DNA of 64,000 bases from positions 124,001 through 188,000 of the forward strand of contig NZ_JNKO01000005.1 of the NCBI RefSeq assembly GCF_000702885.1, written 5' to 3'. Both the position numbers and the translations under genes were made by a program. Position 1 is the first letter of the stretch. The number at the start of each line of letters is the position of its first letter. The notes beneath the pieces are model-generated. The model had not been told where the DNA came from. It saw only the letters and a list, made by a program, of their open reading frames with translations, and ran no database searches. This stretch comes from Oribacterium sp. P6A1. GTDB lineage: Bacteria > Bacillota > Clostridia > Lachnospirales > Lachnospiraceae. This document shows, in pieces, positions 8,742-18,108 of the stretch.

Positions 8742-10157
8742 TCAAATCATGGTATTAAGTTTTATATCAACATTTCCATCCGAGCTGAATGTCATTCCTT
8801 CCGCATCCATTGGTGTCTCATAAAGAGTACCGCTCAAAACATGCTCTCCATCGTTAATGAAGATTTCAAAAGAAAAGCGATCAAGAAGAAGGCGGAGTTT
8901 GAAGTCATCGTAAGCATCAATCTTAACTTTACGGTACTCGCAGATGGAAGCTGAACGTCCGCTGTTACTCCGGTCAAGAATCAGATAACCGGATTTTTTA
9001 TCATAAGAAAAGCTGACATGAATATCATCCTTTACGGCAAACTTCATCGTAAAGTTCGATGCATCCTTTACCTCTGCCGTCATATCCAGACATCTTCCGG
9101 AAATGCCATCGACCACAGCATCATCAGGTGCCGTAACCGTTCTTTCAACAGTACCTTTATATAATGTTTCAATCTCCCTGATGGGCTGCTGACAGATACG
9201 GCCATTCTTTACAGTCATTTCTCTCGGGAAACTCATCTGACCGAACCATTTCTGTTCCTCCGGGATACAGTTTCCTGAGGCAGGATCCTGCATCCAGCCG
9301 ATAACGATTCTTCTACCGTCAGCTGTCTCCATACTCTGGGGTGCATAATAATCAAAACCTGTGTCCAGGGGCTGGGCCTTCTCCGAATCCCCTACAAAAG
9401 CCATGACACAGTTTCCGTTTCTGTAACAGTCTTCCGTCTTTTTCATATTCATGACTGAGACAGAGAGCACTTTCTCACCATCAAGTGTGAAGTAATCCGG
9501 ACACTCCCACATTCTTCCCCATCTTCCGTCATTAGTCTTCAAAGTATCCTTATACTTCCAGTTAATGGCATCATCAGATTCATATCTGAGTACCGCGCCA
9601 AGTCCGTTTTTCAGCCTTGCAGCTATCACGCAATAGTACTTTCCGTCTTCAATCCAGATTTTAGGATCCCTGAAATCCCCTTTATCCGCGCCCTCCGGCA
9701 TGTCCTTAGATGTAAGTACAGGATTTGACTCGTACTTTTCATAGTTCTCACCATCACCGAAAGCGAGACACTGTGTCTCCTCCCTGAAGAGCTCCTCACC
9801 CTTACCATGCTGGTTATGTGCTGTGTAGATCAGAAGATGCCTGCCATCCTTATCCGTGATGGCACTTCCCGAAAAGCAGCCTGTCTCGTATTCCTTATCC
9901 GGTGCAAGTGCAGCCTTTTCATAGTCCCAATGGATGAGATCCTTAGATGTCCAGTGTCCCCAGTGCATGCTGTCCCAGCTTGTACTGTAGGGGTTGTACT
10001 GATAGAAAAGATGATATTTTCCATTATAGAATGAAAACCCGTTGGGGTCATTTAACCATCCGGCCTTGGCTGTCAGGTGGTAAACAGGACGCTCGTCAGT
10101 ACTTATATTTCGGCTGTATCTTTCTTCATAATCACGTGCTTTATCTAATGTATCCAA
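8742..10157 (-). CDS. Glycoside hydrolase family 32 (sucrose-6-phosphate hydrolase / beta-fructosidase)
   Basis: 471 residues with all three GH32 hallmarks: WLNDPNG with nucleophile Asp37, FRDP at 162-165 (transition-state Asp), and ECP with acid/base Glu218. The five-bladed propeller domain is followed by the usual C-terminal beta-sandwich. There is no signal peptide, so it acts in the cytoplasm on imported sucrose, sucrose phosphate or fructo-oligosaccharides. The start is a TTG at 10157 with AAAGGA about 11 bases upstream; no ATG occurs until residue 65. No dedicated sugar transporter is adjacent. Which fructoside it prefers cannot be decided from motifs alone. Confidence 0.93.
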   Translation of the reverse strand: MDTLDKARDYEERYSRNISTDERPVYHLTAKAGWLNDPNGFSFYNGKYHLFYQYNPYSTSWDSMHWGHWTSKDLIHWDYEKAALAPDKEYETGCFSGSAITDKDGRHLLIYTAHNQHGKGEELFREETQCLAFGDGENYEKYESNPVLTSKDMPEGADKGDFRDPKIWIEDGKYYCVIAARLKNGLGAVLRYESDDAINWKYKDTLKTNDGRWGRMWECPDYFTLDGEKVLSVSVMNMKKTEDCYRNGNCVMAFVGDSEKAQPLDTGFDYYAPQSMETADGRRIVIGWMQDPASGNCIPEEQKWFGQMSFPREMTVKNGRICQQPIREIETLYKGTVERTVTAPDDAVVDGISGRCLDMTAEVKDASNFTMKFAVKDDIHVSFSYDKKSGYLILDRSNSGRSASICEYRKVKIDAYDDFKLRLLLDRFSFEIFINDGEHVLSGTLYETPMDAEGMTFSSDGNVDIKLNTMI

Positions 10158-10226
10158 AGTATTTAATTCCTTTCATGATGTAGTCATTCCCATGTTCCAT
10201 TCAGAATTATAGACTACGACAAATAT

Positions 10227-11567
10227 TTAATCATCCCCATAAATCCTGTTAAAATATATCATCTCTGCAATACCGGTGATGGTCCATGAAAAAATATACA
10301 GAAGATATAGCGATGTAACTGTTTTAAAATATGCAAAGACCGTAAATATCCACAAAATCCTGAACACACAGGAGCCAAGTATCACGATGATCGTCGGGAT
10401 GAGACTTTTACCGAGGCCTCGTGATGCTGCTATGGAGCCATCCATAAACGCAGAAAAGCCATAGGACAAAGCCATGATGGAAAGACGATACATACCGGCT
10501 TCAACAACTGCCGGATCGGTGGTAAACACTCTGAGAAAGGGTACTCCAAAAATGTACAGACTTACACCTATGGCACTTCCGATTACAAAGCTGTAAAACA
10601 GAGTTATATGATATATCTTTTTGACCCTTTCCATCTGTCTTGCACCGTAATTCTGCCCGATGAAGCTTGAACCTGCAGTGTAAAATGCGGCCATAACATC
10701 ATAATCAAGTCCGTCTGCATTTTGCGCAGCTGCCGCACCTGCCACTGTGATGGCATCAAAGGTATTGACTCCGTACTGGACAAAAAGATTGGCAATCTGG
10801 AAAATAGCATTAGCGATACCGGAAGTTATACTGATGGGAAGCATTCTCCTTGCAAACTGTTTGTCAAAATGCATGCCTCTGAATCTTAAACCGATTATAG
10901 ACTTCTCACGAATGATGGAGAATAAAATGCAAAAGGCCGAAAAATACTGCGAGATAACACTTGCAAGAGCAACTCCCACCACATCCAGATTCATAACTAT
11001 AACAAAGTAAAGGTTCAGCAGTATATTGATGAAACCTGAAACCGTCAGAAACATAAGAGGTTTACGTGTATTTCCCGAGGCGCTGTAGGCGGCGTTTCCA
11101 AAGTTGAATATAGACAGCGCAGGAATTCCGAGAAAATAAATCCTTAGATAGTTCATGGCACCCGGAAGCAGAGACTGTTTTGTGCTGAGCAGTGAAAGAA
11201 CGCTTAACTTTGTGGCTTCACTGAAAATCATTGTCAGTATGCCGATCAGCATACAGAGCATAAATGCAGTAAATACAGCTCGTTTAACCGCTTCCTCTTT
11301 TCCTCTGCCTATGGCATAAGCTACAGTTACATTTACTCCGCTCGAAATACCTATAATGAAAGTTGTATAGAGAGTCACCAGCGTGGTTGTGGATCCGACG
11401 GCGCCCAAAGCTATGGGTCCCGCAAATCTGCCGACAACAGCTATATCTGAAATATTGAAAAGAATCTGCAGTAAATTCGAAGCTATCAGCGGCAGACTGA
11501 ACATCAAAATGCCGCTCCAGAGAGGAACCTGTGTCAGATTTTTAGCTTCATTTGTTTTATTATTCAT
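10227..11567 (-). CDS. MATE family efflux transporter
   Basis: 446 residues with about twelve predicted membrane helices in two homologous MatE halves; the N-terminal PLIASNLLQILFNISDIAVVG segment is typical of the NorM/DinF group. It exports drugs or metabolites using an ion gradient. It is transcribed alone on the minus strand and the ribosome site is weak. A terminator of the preceding RND operon and a repeat element lie upstream. Substrate unknown. Confidence 0.92.
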   Translation of the reverse strand: MNNKTNEAKNLTQVPLWSGILMFSLPLIASNLLQILFNISDIAVVGRFAGPIALGAVGSTTTLVTLYTTFIIGISSGVNVTVAYAIGRGKEEAVKRAVFTAFMLCMLIGILTMIFSEATKLSVLSLLSTKQSLLPGAMNYLRIYFLGIPALSIFNFGNAAYSASGNTRKPLMFLTVSGFINILLNLYFVIVMNLDVVGVALASVISQYFSAFCILFSIIREKSIIGLRFRGMHFDKQFARRMLPISITSGIANAIFQIANLFVQYGVNTFDAITVAGAAAAQNADGLDYDVMAAFYTAGSSFIGQNYGARQMERVKKIYHITLFYSFVIGSAIGVSLYIFGVPFLRVFTTDPAVVEAGMYRLSIMALSYGFSAFMDGSIAASRGLGKSLIPTIIVILGSCVFRILWIFTVFAYFKTVTSLYLLYIFSWTITGIAEMIYFNRIYGDD

Positions 11568-11634
11568 GTATATATCATCCCTGACCTATCTGTACAAAAT
11601 CAAAAAGACATTATACTCCGAAAAAACAAAAGAA

Positions 11635-11652
11635 GCACCACATATGTGGTGC
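11635..11652 (-). terminator. Terminator after RND pump operon
   Basis: A perfect 18-base palindrome GCACCACATATGTGGTGC, flanked on the minus strand by TTCTTTTGTTTTTT. It lies about 110 bases beyond the RND gene stop, after the repeat element. T-rich sequence on both sides may allow bidirectional action. Confidence 0.75.
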
Positions 11653-11679
11653 CCTTTTCAAATAAATCACTCCGCACGG

Positions 11680-11796
11680 AACGATTCGATACTGGACCGC
11701 TTCGCGCTATGCGCTCACTGGGAACGTCAGCCCATTTGAATTCGCTTCGCGAAGGGCTGACGCTACATGCCAGGTCCTTCTGACCTGCCACAAAAA
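11680..11796. repeat. Composite intergenic repeat (copy 2), overlapping the RND gene 3' end
   Basis: The segment 11740-11796 matches 3453-3506 closely. Minus-strand reading shows one hairpin CAGGTC/GACCTG and another GTCAGCCC/GGGCTGAC around a TTCGCGAA core. The left part (11680-11735) has further inverted pieces such as CGCTTCGCGCTATGCGC and an ATTCGAT segment. The RND reading frame runs into this element, which supplies its last dozen codons and its stop. Confidence 0.65.
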
Positions 11797-14700
11797 GCGT
11801 TCCTCTCGCGTTTCGGTGTCATTACAGAATAATAAACCGGCAGCATCAGAAGACAAAGCAGGGTGGATGCTGTAAGTCCGCCAATATTTACTATGGCGAG
11901 TCCCTGATTCATGGAGCCTGCATTACCAAACGCCATAGCCATGGGAATCATCGATATAACGGTTGTCAGAGTAGTCATGAGGATAGGTCTTATACGTGTA
12001 GCTCCTGCTTCTATAAGAGCTTCATCAAATTCCATAGTGCCTCTATACTGATTTGCCGTATCAACATAGAGAATACCGTTATTTACAGCAGTACCTATGA
12101 GCATCAGGAATCCAACCATGGATACCATACTGATAGAGCAGTCTGTAAGCCAAAGCAATGAGAAAGAACCTATCAGAGAAAAAGGTATGGTAGTCATGAC
12201 CATCAATGAGTATTTTGGAGACTCGAACTGTGATGCCATCACTACAAATACCAGAAATACTGCTTCAAGAAGAGCCATCATCAGATTACCCATTTCTCTG
12301 GACCGCGTTTTATCCATGGTACTTTTACCGATGGTCACTGTGCCTGTGAGATTTGGTTTTACCGTTTCTTCAAGTATCTGTTTAGGTGATTCTCCGGTAG
12401 CTTTATCCGAGTACTCTGCTGTTATAGTAACATTGTACTGTTTATCTGCCCGGGATATAGATGCCGGTGAATCCACATAATGAACATCAGCCACATCAGT
12501 AAGAACAACCTGCCCGCCGTTTCCGGCACTTAAAAGGATATTCTTTATCTCATAAAGAGAATTGTATTTATCAACAGGGTATTCAACTTTTACATCCGTG
12601 TCTTCTCCATTTACCGGAATACTTGTCACTGTAGATCCCGTAAGTATCGACCTCAGTGTACTACCTATGGTTCCTGCCGTAAGGCCGTAGGATTTGGCTT
12701 TAATGGCATCTACTGTAACCTCTACTACAGGCGAAGAATTATCTATGCTTGAATGAACTCTTGCTATATCGTCACGTGTTCCAATTTCTGAAACTATTTC
12801 ATTTACGACTTCTTTCACCTCATCATAGTCCGCACCCTGAATCAGTACCTCATACTTATCTCCGGAAGAACTCATCATACTCATGGAAGATTTCATTTCC
12901 ACGGAAATATCACAATTCGTAACATCCGAAAGCTCCTTCTTCCACTTGTATACGACATCCTTTGTTTCCATGCTTCTGTCATCTTTGAGCGTTGCCGCGA
13001 TAGTCGCCTCTGAGTTTCCGCTTCCACCGGTAAACTCTGTTCTGTAATGTTCCAAATCCGGATCCTGTTTAATGATTCCTTCTATTTCATCTAATGTAGG
13101 TTCTATCTTCTTTATTTCCGTACCGGGTCTTGTATTCACAGTAATGCTTATCTCACCCTGATCATCTGATGGCATGAGTTCAATGGTAAGTGTTGCCGCA
13201 AGTAAAAGAGAACCCAGGAGAAGCAGCACAGAGGTAAACATAACTGTTTTTTTCTTCGGAAGGATCTTCTGCATCAAAACTCTATATCCGTCCTGAAGTT
13301 CCTTTACAGGGTCGTTAAGCATTGCCTTTGTTTTTTCCTCAGGCTTATACATCATGTAGCAAAGAGGAACTACTGTGATAGCAGAGATAAGTGATGCAGA
13401 CATACAAAAAACAATGGTGAATCCCAAAGGTCCGAACATCTGACCTGTCATACCGGAAAGCAGTCCCAGGGGAAGAAATACTACACAGGTGGTTATGGTT
13501 GAGGCTATAACCGACATAGCCACTATTCCTGTTCCATCCAAAGCATCACGGGCATATTCTAAAAGTCCCTGTTTTTCTTTATTTTGAGCTGTGACTCTGA
13601 AACAACTTTCCAGCACTACTATGGAATTGTCCACCATCATACCGACTCCCAGAGTCAGCGCAGAGAGGGTGATCATATTCAGTGAATAGCCCACCAAACT
13701 CATAAGTATAAGAGCTGCCAGTATTGATACGGGAATAGAACTTCCTACAATGAGGGATGCCTTTATATCTCCGAAAAACAGATATATGATGATCATGGAA
13801 ATGACTATGGCAAGAATAAGTGTCTTTACCACATCATTGATTGAGTCAGTTATATTTTCAGAGGTATCGCTGATTACTGTAATTTCAAGAGCATTATCCT
13901 TTTTTGAAAGTGTGTCTATAGTTTCCCTTACTTTCTCTGAAAGTTTCATCGAAGACGCACTTTGCTGCTTTGTTAAAGAGATGGTTATGGTATCCTGACC
14001 ATCATATTTCGCTATACTGTCATTCTTTTCATTAGCGTAATTAACTGTTGCCACATCCTGAAGATACACAACATCATTCTGGTTTTTGGTTGTAAGCGGA
14101 ATATCCCCGAGAGCTTCAAAGGAATCATATTTCATTCTGGTGGAGACCGAAAGCTCCTGACTTCCATCCAGGGTACTTCCGGCCGGTATGGTGGCATCCG
14201 CTGCTGAAATGTCTCCGGCTATGGATGACATAGTAACTCCGTACTGAAGCATTTTTTCTTCATTCAATTCTATGGAGATATACTGTTTGTTTCCTCCATT
14301 TATCTTTATATCAGCTACCTCAGGTATCTTTTCAAATTCCGGAGACAGTTTATTTTCCACATAATTATATAGATTTGCTGACTCCTTTTCGTTCTGTATC
14401 ATGAGAGTCATATCCGAACCCGAGTTCATATTCATCTCAAATATGGATGGTGTCTTGCATCCATCCGGAAGCTCTCTCGCCACCTGATCAACCTTCTTTT
14501 TGAGATCATCATAAGCCTTATCCATATCAGTTCCGTAATCATATGAAAGCATGATCATGGAAGATCCTTCACTTGATTTTGATGTTATGCTATCAAGACC
14601 GGAAAGAGCGCTGATATTGTCTTCTATAGGCTTTGTTACAAGTTCCGCGACATCCTCCGGGCTGGCTCCGGAATAATTTGTCATTACAACCATCATGGAC

Positions 14701-14825
14701 ATATCCATATCAGGCGTGAGTTCAAGGGTAGTATTGAAAACTGATGATATACCGAAAACTATAAGGCATAGGATAGCCAGGATAGCCGAGACAGGTCTCT
14801 TTAAAACCACTTTAGTTATTCCCAT
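11763..14825 (-). CDS. RND-family efflux permease (AcrB/CusA type)
   Basis: 1020 residues with RND architecture: an N-terminal membrane helix, a large extracytoplasmic loop, a block of helices, a second large loop and a C-terminal helix block. In Gram-positive anaerobes such pumps act with an HlyD-like adaptor and no outer-membrane channel. The ATG overlaps the end of the adaptor gene by 14 bases and has AAGGGGG upstream. The final residues (about NAFCGRSEGPGM) are encoded by an intergenic repeat element, so the original C-terminus probably ended near residue 1008. The divergent OmpR-type two-component system probably controls the operon. Substrate unknown. Confidence 0.92.
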   Translation of the reverse strand: MGITKVVLKRPVSAILAILCLIVFGISSVFNTTLELTPDMDMSMMVVMTNYSGASPEDVAELVTKPIEDNISALSGLDSITSKSSEGSSMIMLSYDYGTDMDKAYDDLKKKVDQVARELPDGCKTPSIFEMNMNSGSDMTLMIQNEKESANLYNYVENKLSPEFEKIPEVADIKINGGNKQYISIELNEEKMLQYGVTMSSIAGDISAADATIPAGSTLDGSQELSVSTRMKYDSFEALGDIPLTTKNQNDVVYLQDVATVNYANEKNDSIAKYDGQDTITISLTKQQSASSMKLSEKVRETIDTLSKKDNALEITVISDTSENITDSINDVVKTLILAIVISMIIIYLFFGDIKASLIVGSSIPVSILAALILMSLVGYSLNMITLSALTLGVGMMVDNSIVVLESCFRVTAQNKEKQGLLEYARDALDGTGIVAMSVIASTITTCVVFLPLGLLSGMTGQMFGPLGFTIVFCMSASLISAITVVPLCYMMYKPEEKTKAMLNDPVKELQDGYRVLMQKILPKKKTVMFTSVLLLLGSLLLAATLTIELMPSDDQGEISITVNTRPGTEIKKIEPTLDEIEGIIKQDPDLEHYRTEFTGGSGNSEATIAATLKDDRSMETKDVVYKWKKELSDVTNCDISVEMKSSMSMMSSSGDKYEVLIQGADYDEVKEVVNEIVSEIGTRDDIARVHSSIDNSSPVVEVTVDAIKAKSYGLTAGTIGSTLRSILTGSTVTSIPVNGEDTDVKVEYPVDKYNSLYEIKNILLSAGNGGQVVLTDVADVHYVDSPASISRADKQYNVTITAEYSDKATGESPKQILEETVKPNLTGTVTIGKSTMDKTRSREMGNLMMALLEAVFLVFVVMASQFESPKYSLMVMTTIPFSLIGSFSLLWLTDCSISMVSMVGFLMLIGTAVNNGILYVDTANQYRGTMEFDEALIEAGATRIRPILMTTLTTVISMIPMAMAFGNAGSMNQGLAIVNIGGLTASTLLCLLMLPVYYSVMTPKRERNAFCGRSEGPGM

Positions 14826-15906
14826 TGTTTTCCCCCTTGATCCTTACTTCTGTACCGTCACTGAGTTCTGAACTCCATGTGGAAACCACCTGATCTTTGG
14901 CATCGACACCACTAAGTATCTGAACATTGTTTTCATCTTCTATTCCGGTAACTACCTTGACCTTTGAGAGTATATGATCCCTGCTTACATATACGAAAGA
15001 TCCGGCACTTTCACTGTAGATACAGTCTTTCGGAAGAGTCAGAACATTTTCTGCATGACTCGAAACCACGTAGAGTTTCACTTTGGATCCTGTTGGAAGC
15101 GCTGAAATATCCGAAGAAATGGTGGCGGCATCACCATCCAGAAGATCCGCCTTAACAGTATAAAGTCCGGTTGAATCCTCAGCCATGGTGCTGATTTCTG
15201 TGATGTGGCCGGTGAAAGTCCTGCCCTCCTTTTCAACCCTTATGGCGTCGCCTGTGTTTAATCCGTTACGTATACGTTCAGTTACAGAAAAAGAAACAAC
15301 CTTATGGCCGTTACCCGTGATGACACACAACTGGTTTCCTGCATTTACTGTGTCATTCGCTTTTATGTTCACTATCTCTATCATTCCATCGATTTTTGCT
15401 TTTACATTGGCATACTCCTGCTGGGTATCGTAAGAAGTCTTTGATGACTGATACTGAACTTCTGCAGATCTAAGGGCATTTACGTAGGCTTCATATTCTG
15501 CCGCACTTATATCTCCCGTAGCAAAAAGGGGCTGCATTCTTGAAAGATCCTGCTGTGCTTTCTGAAGATTTATCTGCGCTGATTCAACAGATGATTTTGC
15601 ACCGGCAACCTGTTTTGTATCTATAGTGCAGATGGTATCTCCGGCCTTAACCATATCCCCGGCAGAAACATTAAGTGAAGTTACATCTCCGCCTACTTTG
15701 GCGTAAACATAGACCGTATCACTGTTCTCAATAGAACCAATCAGAGAAGTTTCACTGCTTATACCGGAAAGTCCGGGATTAATAACTTCTACAATCGGAG
15801 CAGAAACGCCTTGAGCAAACACCTCCTGATTACTCAGCTTTCTGTAAACTGCTGCGCCTAAAACAAGAACTATAAGGCCCGTGACCACCATTGAACGTTT
15901 TTTCAT
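14812..15906 (-). CDS. RND efflux adaptor (membrane fusion protein, HlyD family)
   Basis: 364 residues. An N-terminal membrane anchor (about 7-24) is followed by a biotinyl-lipoyl-like half motif, a short coiled-coil hairpin (about 100-165, rich in Ala/Gln/Ser), the second lipoyl half, a beta-barrel and a membrane-proximal domain. This is the periplasmic adaptor order, here working outside the cell membrane. It is the first gene of the pump operon; AAAGGAG precedes the ATG. The 3' end overlaps the permease start. It faces a divergent response regulator across 282 bases. Confidence 0.92.
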   Translation of the reverse strand: MKKRSMVVTGLIVLVLGAAVYRKLSNQEVFAQGVSAPIVEVINPGLSGISSETSLIGSIENSDTVYVYAKVGGDVTSLNVSAGDMVKAGDTICTIDTKQVAGAKSSVESAQINLQKAQQDLSRMQPLFATGDISAAEYEAYVNALRSAEVQYQSSKTSYDTQQEYANVKAKIDGMIEIVNIKANDTVNAGNQLCVITGNGHKVVSFSVTERIRNGLNTGDAIRVEKEGRTFTGHITEISTMAEDSTGLYTVKADLLDGDAATISSDISALPTGSKVKLYVVSSHAENVLTLPKDCIYSESAGSFVYVSRDHILSKVKVVTGIEDENNVQILSGVDAKDQVVSTWSSELSDGTEVRIKGENNGNN

Positions 15907-15965
15907 ACTGATCTCCTTTTTAACATCTGCCGAAATATCATTAAGGCTTATGTTTTATTGTCATC

Positions 15966-16131
15966 TTAACGCCCATATTCTAGGTGCCTTTTTTTTAACA
16001 AGTTTTAAGCCAATGTTAAGTGAATGTTAAATCGCGAAAAAATACTGCAATGAAATCCGTTGAAATTTTTCTAAATACTTCTGAAAGTCAATACTTACTT
16101 AACATTTAGGTTGTAAGCTGTACGATATAGA
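15966..16131. promoter_or_regulatory. Divergent regulatory region with direct repeats spaced 10-11 bp
   Basis: TTAAG/TTAAC/TTAAA boxes start at 15995, 16005, 16016 and 16027, spaced by 10, 11 and 11 bases. More TTAAC boxes occur at 15966 and 16099. Direct repeats about one helical turn apart are the usual binding pattern of OmpR/PhoB-type regulators. A TATAGA at 16126 could be a -10 element for the plus-strand regulator gene. I infer that the regulator encoded next door binds here and controls both itself and the RND pump. Confidence 0.55.
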
Positions 16132-16188
16132 TTAAATAACAAACCTGCCTTTAGGTTTATAGCATCAGATTTTTTTACAGGAGTATAT

Positions 16189-16872
16189 ATGTTTACAATT
16201 TTAATAATTGAAGATAATGATGAACTTAGAAATCTCTATTCTCTTGCTTTAAGAAAACAGGGATATGAGACCTTATCCGCATCAGATGGCGTCACTGCCT
16301 CACAGCTTTTGGAACAGAATTTTGTTGACATGGTCATAACAGATATCATGATGCCTAACATGAACGGATATGAGTTTGTTAAATATTTACGGTCTTTCAA
16401 CAAAGAGATACCTATAATCATTATCACCGCCAGGGATGATTTCTCTTCCAAACAGGAAGGGTATCATCTGGGCACAGATGACTATATGGTGAAACCAATA
16501 GATGTAAATGAACTATGTCTTCGTGTCGAAGCCCTTCTCAGACGTTCAAAGATAGTTCATGAACGTAAGCAGACAATAGGTGAAACCGTGCTGGATCTGG
16601 ATGCTCTGTCAGTCACCCGAAATGATTTAAGCTATGATCTTTCAAAAAAAGAGTTCTATCTTCTATACAAATTGATATCAACTCCAAATAAGATTCATAC
16701 CAGGCAGCAGCTTATGGACGAGATATGGGGAGTAGAAGCAGAATCCGATGCACGAACCGTAGATGTGCATATCAGTAAACTGAGAAAACTTTTTGAGGCT
16801 AATCCGGACTTCAGCATAAAGACCATTCGAGGCCTGGGCTACAAAGTCACTATTCCGGATCACATGAGGTGA
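16189..16872 (+). CDS. OmpR-family response regulator
   Basis: 227 residues. Receiver domain with acidic pocket Glu8/Asp9, phospho-acceptor Asp52, Thr80 and Lys102; winged-helix DNA-binding domain from about 125 to 222, ending in the typical TIRGLGYK strand. Ribosome site CAGGAG precedes the ATG. It is followed almost directly by its kinase gene and is divergent from the RND efflux operon, whose control is its most likely job. Spaced TTAAx repeats in the shared promoter region fit this. Confidence 0.95.
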   Translation: MFTILIIEDNDELRNLYSLALRKQGYETLSASDGVTASQLLEQNFVDMVITDIMMPNMNGYEFVKYLRSFNKEIPIIIITARDDFSSKQEGYHLGTDDYMVKPIDVNELCLRVEALLRRSKIVHERKQTIGETVLDLDALSVTRNDLSYDLSKKEFYLLYKLISTPNKIHTRQQLMDEIWGVEAESDARTVDVHISKLRKLFEANPDFSIKTIRGLGYKVTIPDHMR

Positions 16873-16876
16873 ATTG

Positions 16877-17935
16877 ATGCAAAAATACTTATCCAGAATT
16901 TTCAAAAAGCATAAACTATGGCTTTTAACCTATGCTCTTTCATTTATAGGATTACTCCTGTCTATTATTGCAGGTGCTATGGTTGGGTTCTTACTGTACA
17001 AGTATGATCTCTCAGATTCTTTTGGTTTCATAAAAAATCCACTGACACCTTATCTGATAAGCGTGCTTATACTGACTCTCATCTTTATGAGATTTATTTC
17101 CTTCATCATAATCAAGCCACTGAATAACCTTGTTGATGCCCTGCAAAAGATATCCCAGGGAGATTTTGAAGTTAAACTTGATGAGAATTCCGGACTTCAG
17201 GAATTCCGAAATATGAATAAAAATTTCAATCGAATGGCGAAGGAGCTTTCCAATACTGAAACCCTGAGGAATGATTTCGTATCCAATGTTTCTCACGAGT
17301 TTAAAACCCCTCTTTCTTCCATAGAGGGGTATGCTTCCCTTATGCTTGCACCGGATATAACCAAAGATGAACTTCAGGTATATGCAAAAAAGATTATGAC
17401 CAGCACCAAACAGCTTTCCTCACTGACAGGTAACATACTGGCTCTTTCAAGGCTAAACACCGGAACCATCAATGAGACTCCCGTTTTATATTCTCTGGAT
17501 GAGCAGATTCGCGAATCCATACTTATGCTGGAGCAGAAATGGACACAAAAAAATATTGACCTTGAAATGGAACTTCCGGAGGTCAATATCATGAATTATC
17601 AAAATTTACTTTTTCAGGTATGGACCAATATCTATTCCAATGCCATAAAGTTCTCACCTGACAACTCCACCATCACTACGCTTATCGAAAAGGAAGATAA
17701 GGTCGTAAAAGTACGTATCAGGGATCAGGGTATAGGAATAAACGAAGAACAAATCCATCACATATTTGATAAATTCTATCAGGCCGACACTGCCCATAAA
17801 TCCGAAGGAAACGGTCTGGGTCTAGCAATCTGCGCTTCGATCCTGAAGCTTTCCGGAGGGAGCATACAGGTTCATAGTGCACCCGGGAAAGGATCTGAAT
17901 TTATAGTTTTTCTACCATACTCAATCACAGCGTAA
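16877..17935 (+). CDS. Sensor histidine kinase of the RND-linked two-component system
   Basis: 352 residues. Two membrane helices (about 16-40 and 59-80) with only a short extracellular loop, then HAMP (80-130), HisKA with His140 in a SHEFKTP motif, and HATPase with N-box and a GNGLGLA G-box. The small loop suggests that it senses something at or in the membrane, as kinases that detect envelope-active compounds often do. The start is ATG 16877, with GAGGTG upstream; a TTG three bases earlier is possible. It lies 4 bases after its regulator and ends in a terminator. Confidence 0.93.
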   Translation: MQKYLSRIFKKHKLWLLTYALSFIGLLLSIIAGAMVGFLLYKYDLSDSFGFIKNPLTPYLISVLILTLIFMRFISFIIIKPLNNLVDALQKISQGDFEVKLDENSGLQEFRNMNKNFNRMAKELSNTETLRNDFVSNVSHEFKTPLSSIEGYASLMLAPDITKDELQVYAKKIMTSTKQLSSLTGNILALSRLNTGTINETPVLYSLDEQIRESILMLEQKWTQKNIDLEMELPEVNIMNYQNLLFQVWTNIYSNAIKFSPDNSTITTLIEKEDKVVKVRIRDQGIGINEEQIHHIFDKFYQADTAHKSEGNGLGLAICASILKLSGGSIQVHSAPGKGSEFIVFLPYSITA

Positions 17936-17938
17936 AAT

Positions 17939-17972
17939 AACCCTCTTTACCGACTGCCCGGTAAAGAGGGTT
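17939..17972 (+). terminator. Terminator after two-component operon
   Basis: AACCCTCTTTACCG and its complement around a short loop, starting a few bases after the kinase stop, followed by TTATATCATTTT. It lies between convergent genes and may serve both. Confidence 0.8.
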
Positions 17973-18108
17973 ATATCATTTTAGCACTTATGAGAACTCT
18001 GATTAAATCTTTCCCTGGCCGGATTATCGATGCAAAGCATTAACTTCCTTTGAAAATCCGTGCCCCGACGCCGGAGGCTCTACGGGAATCATACAAGTAT
18101 GCTGATCA

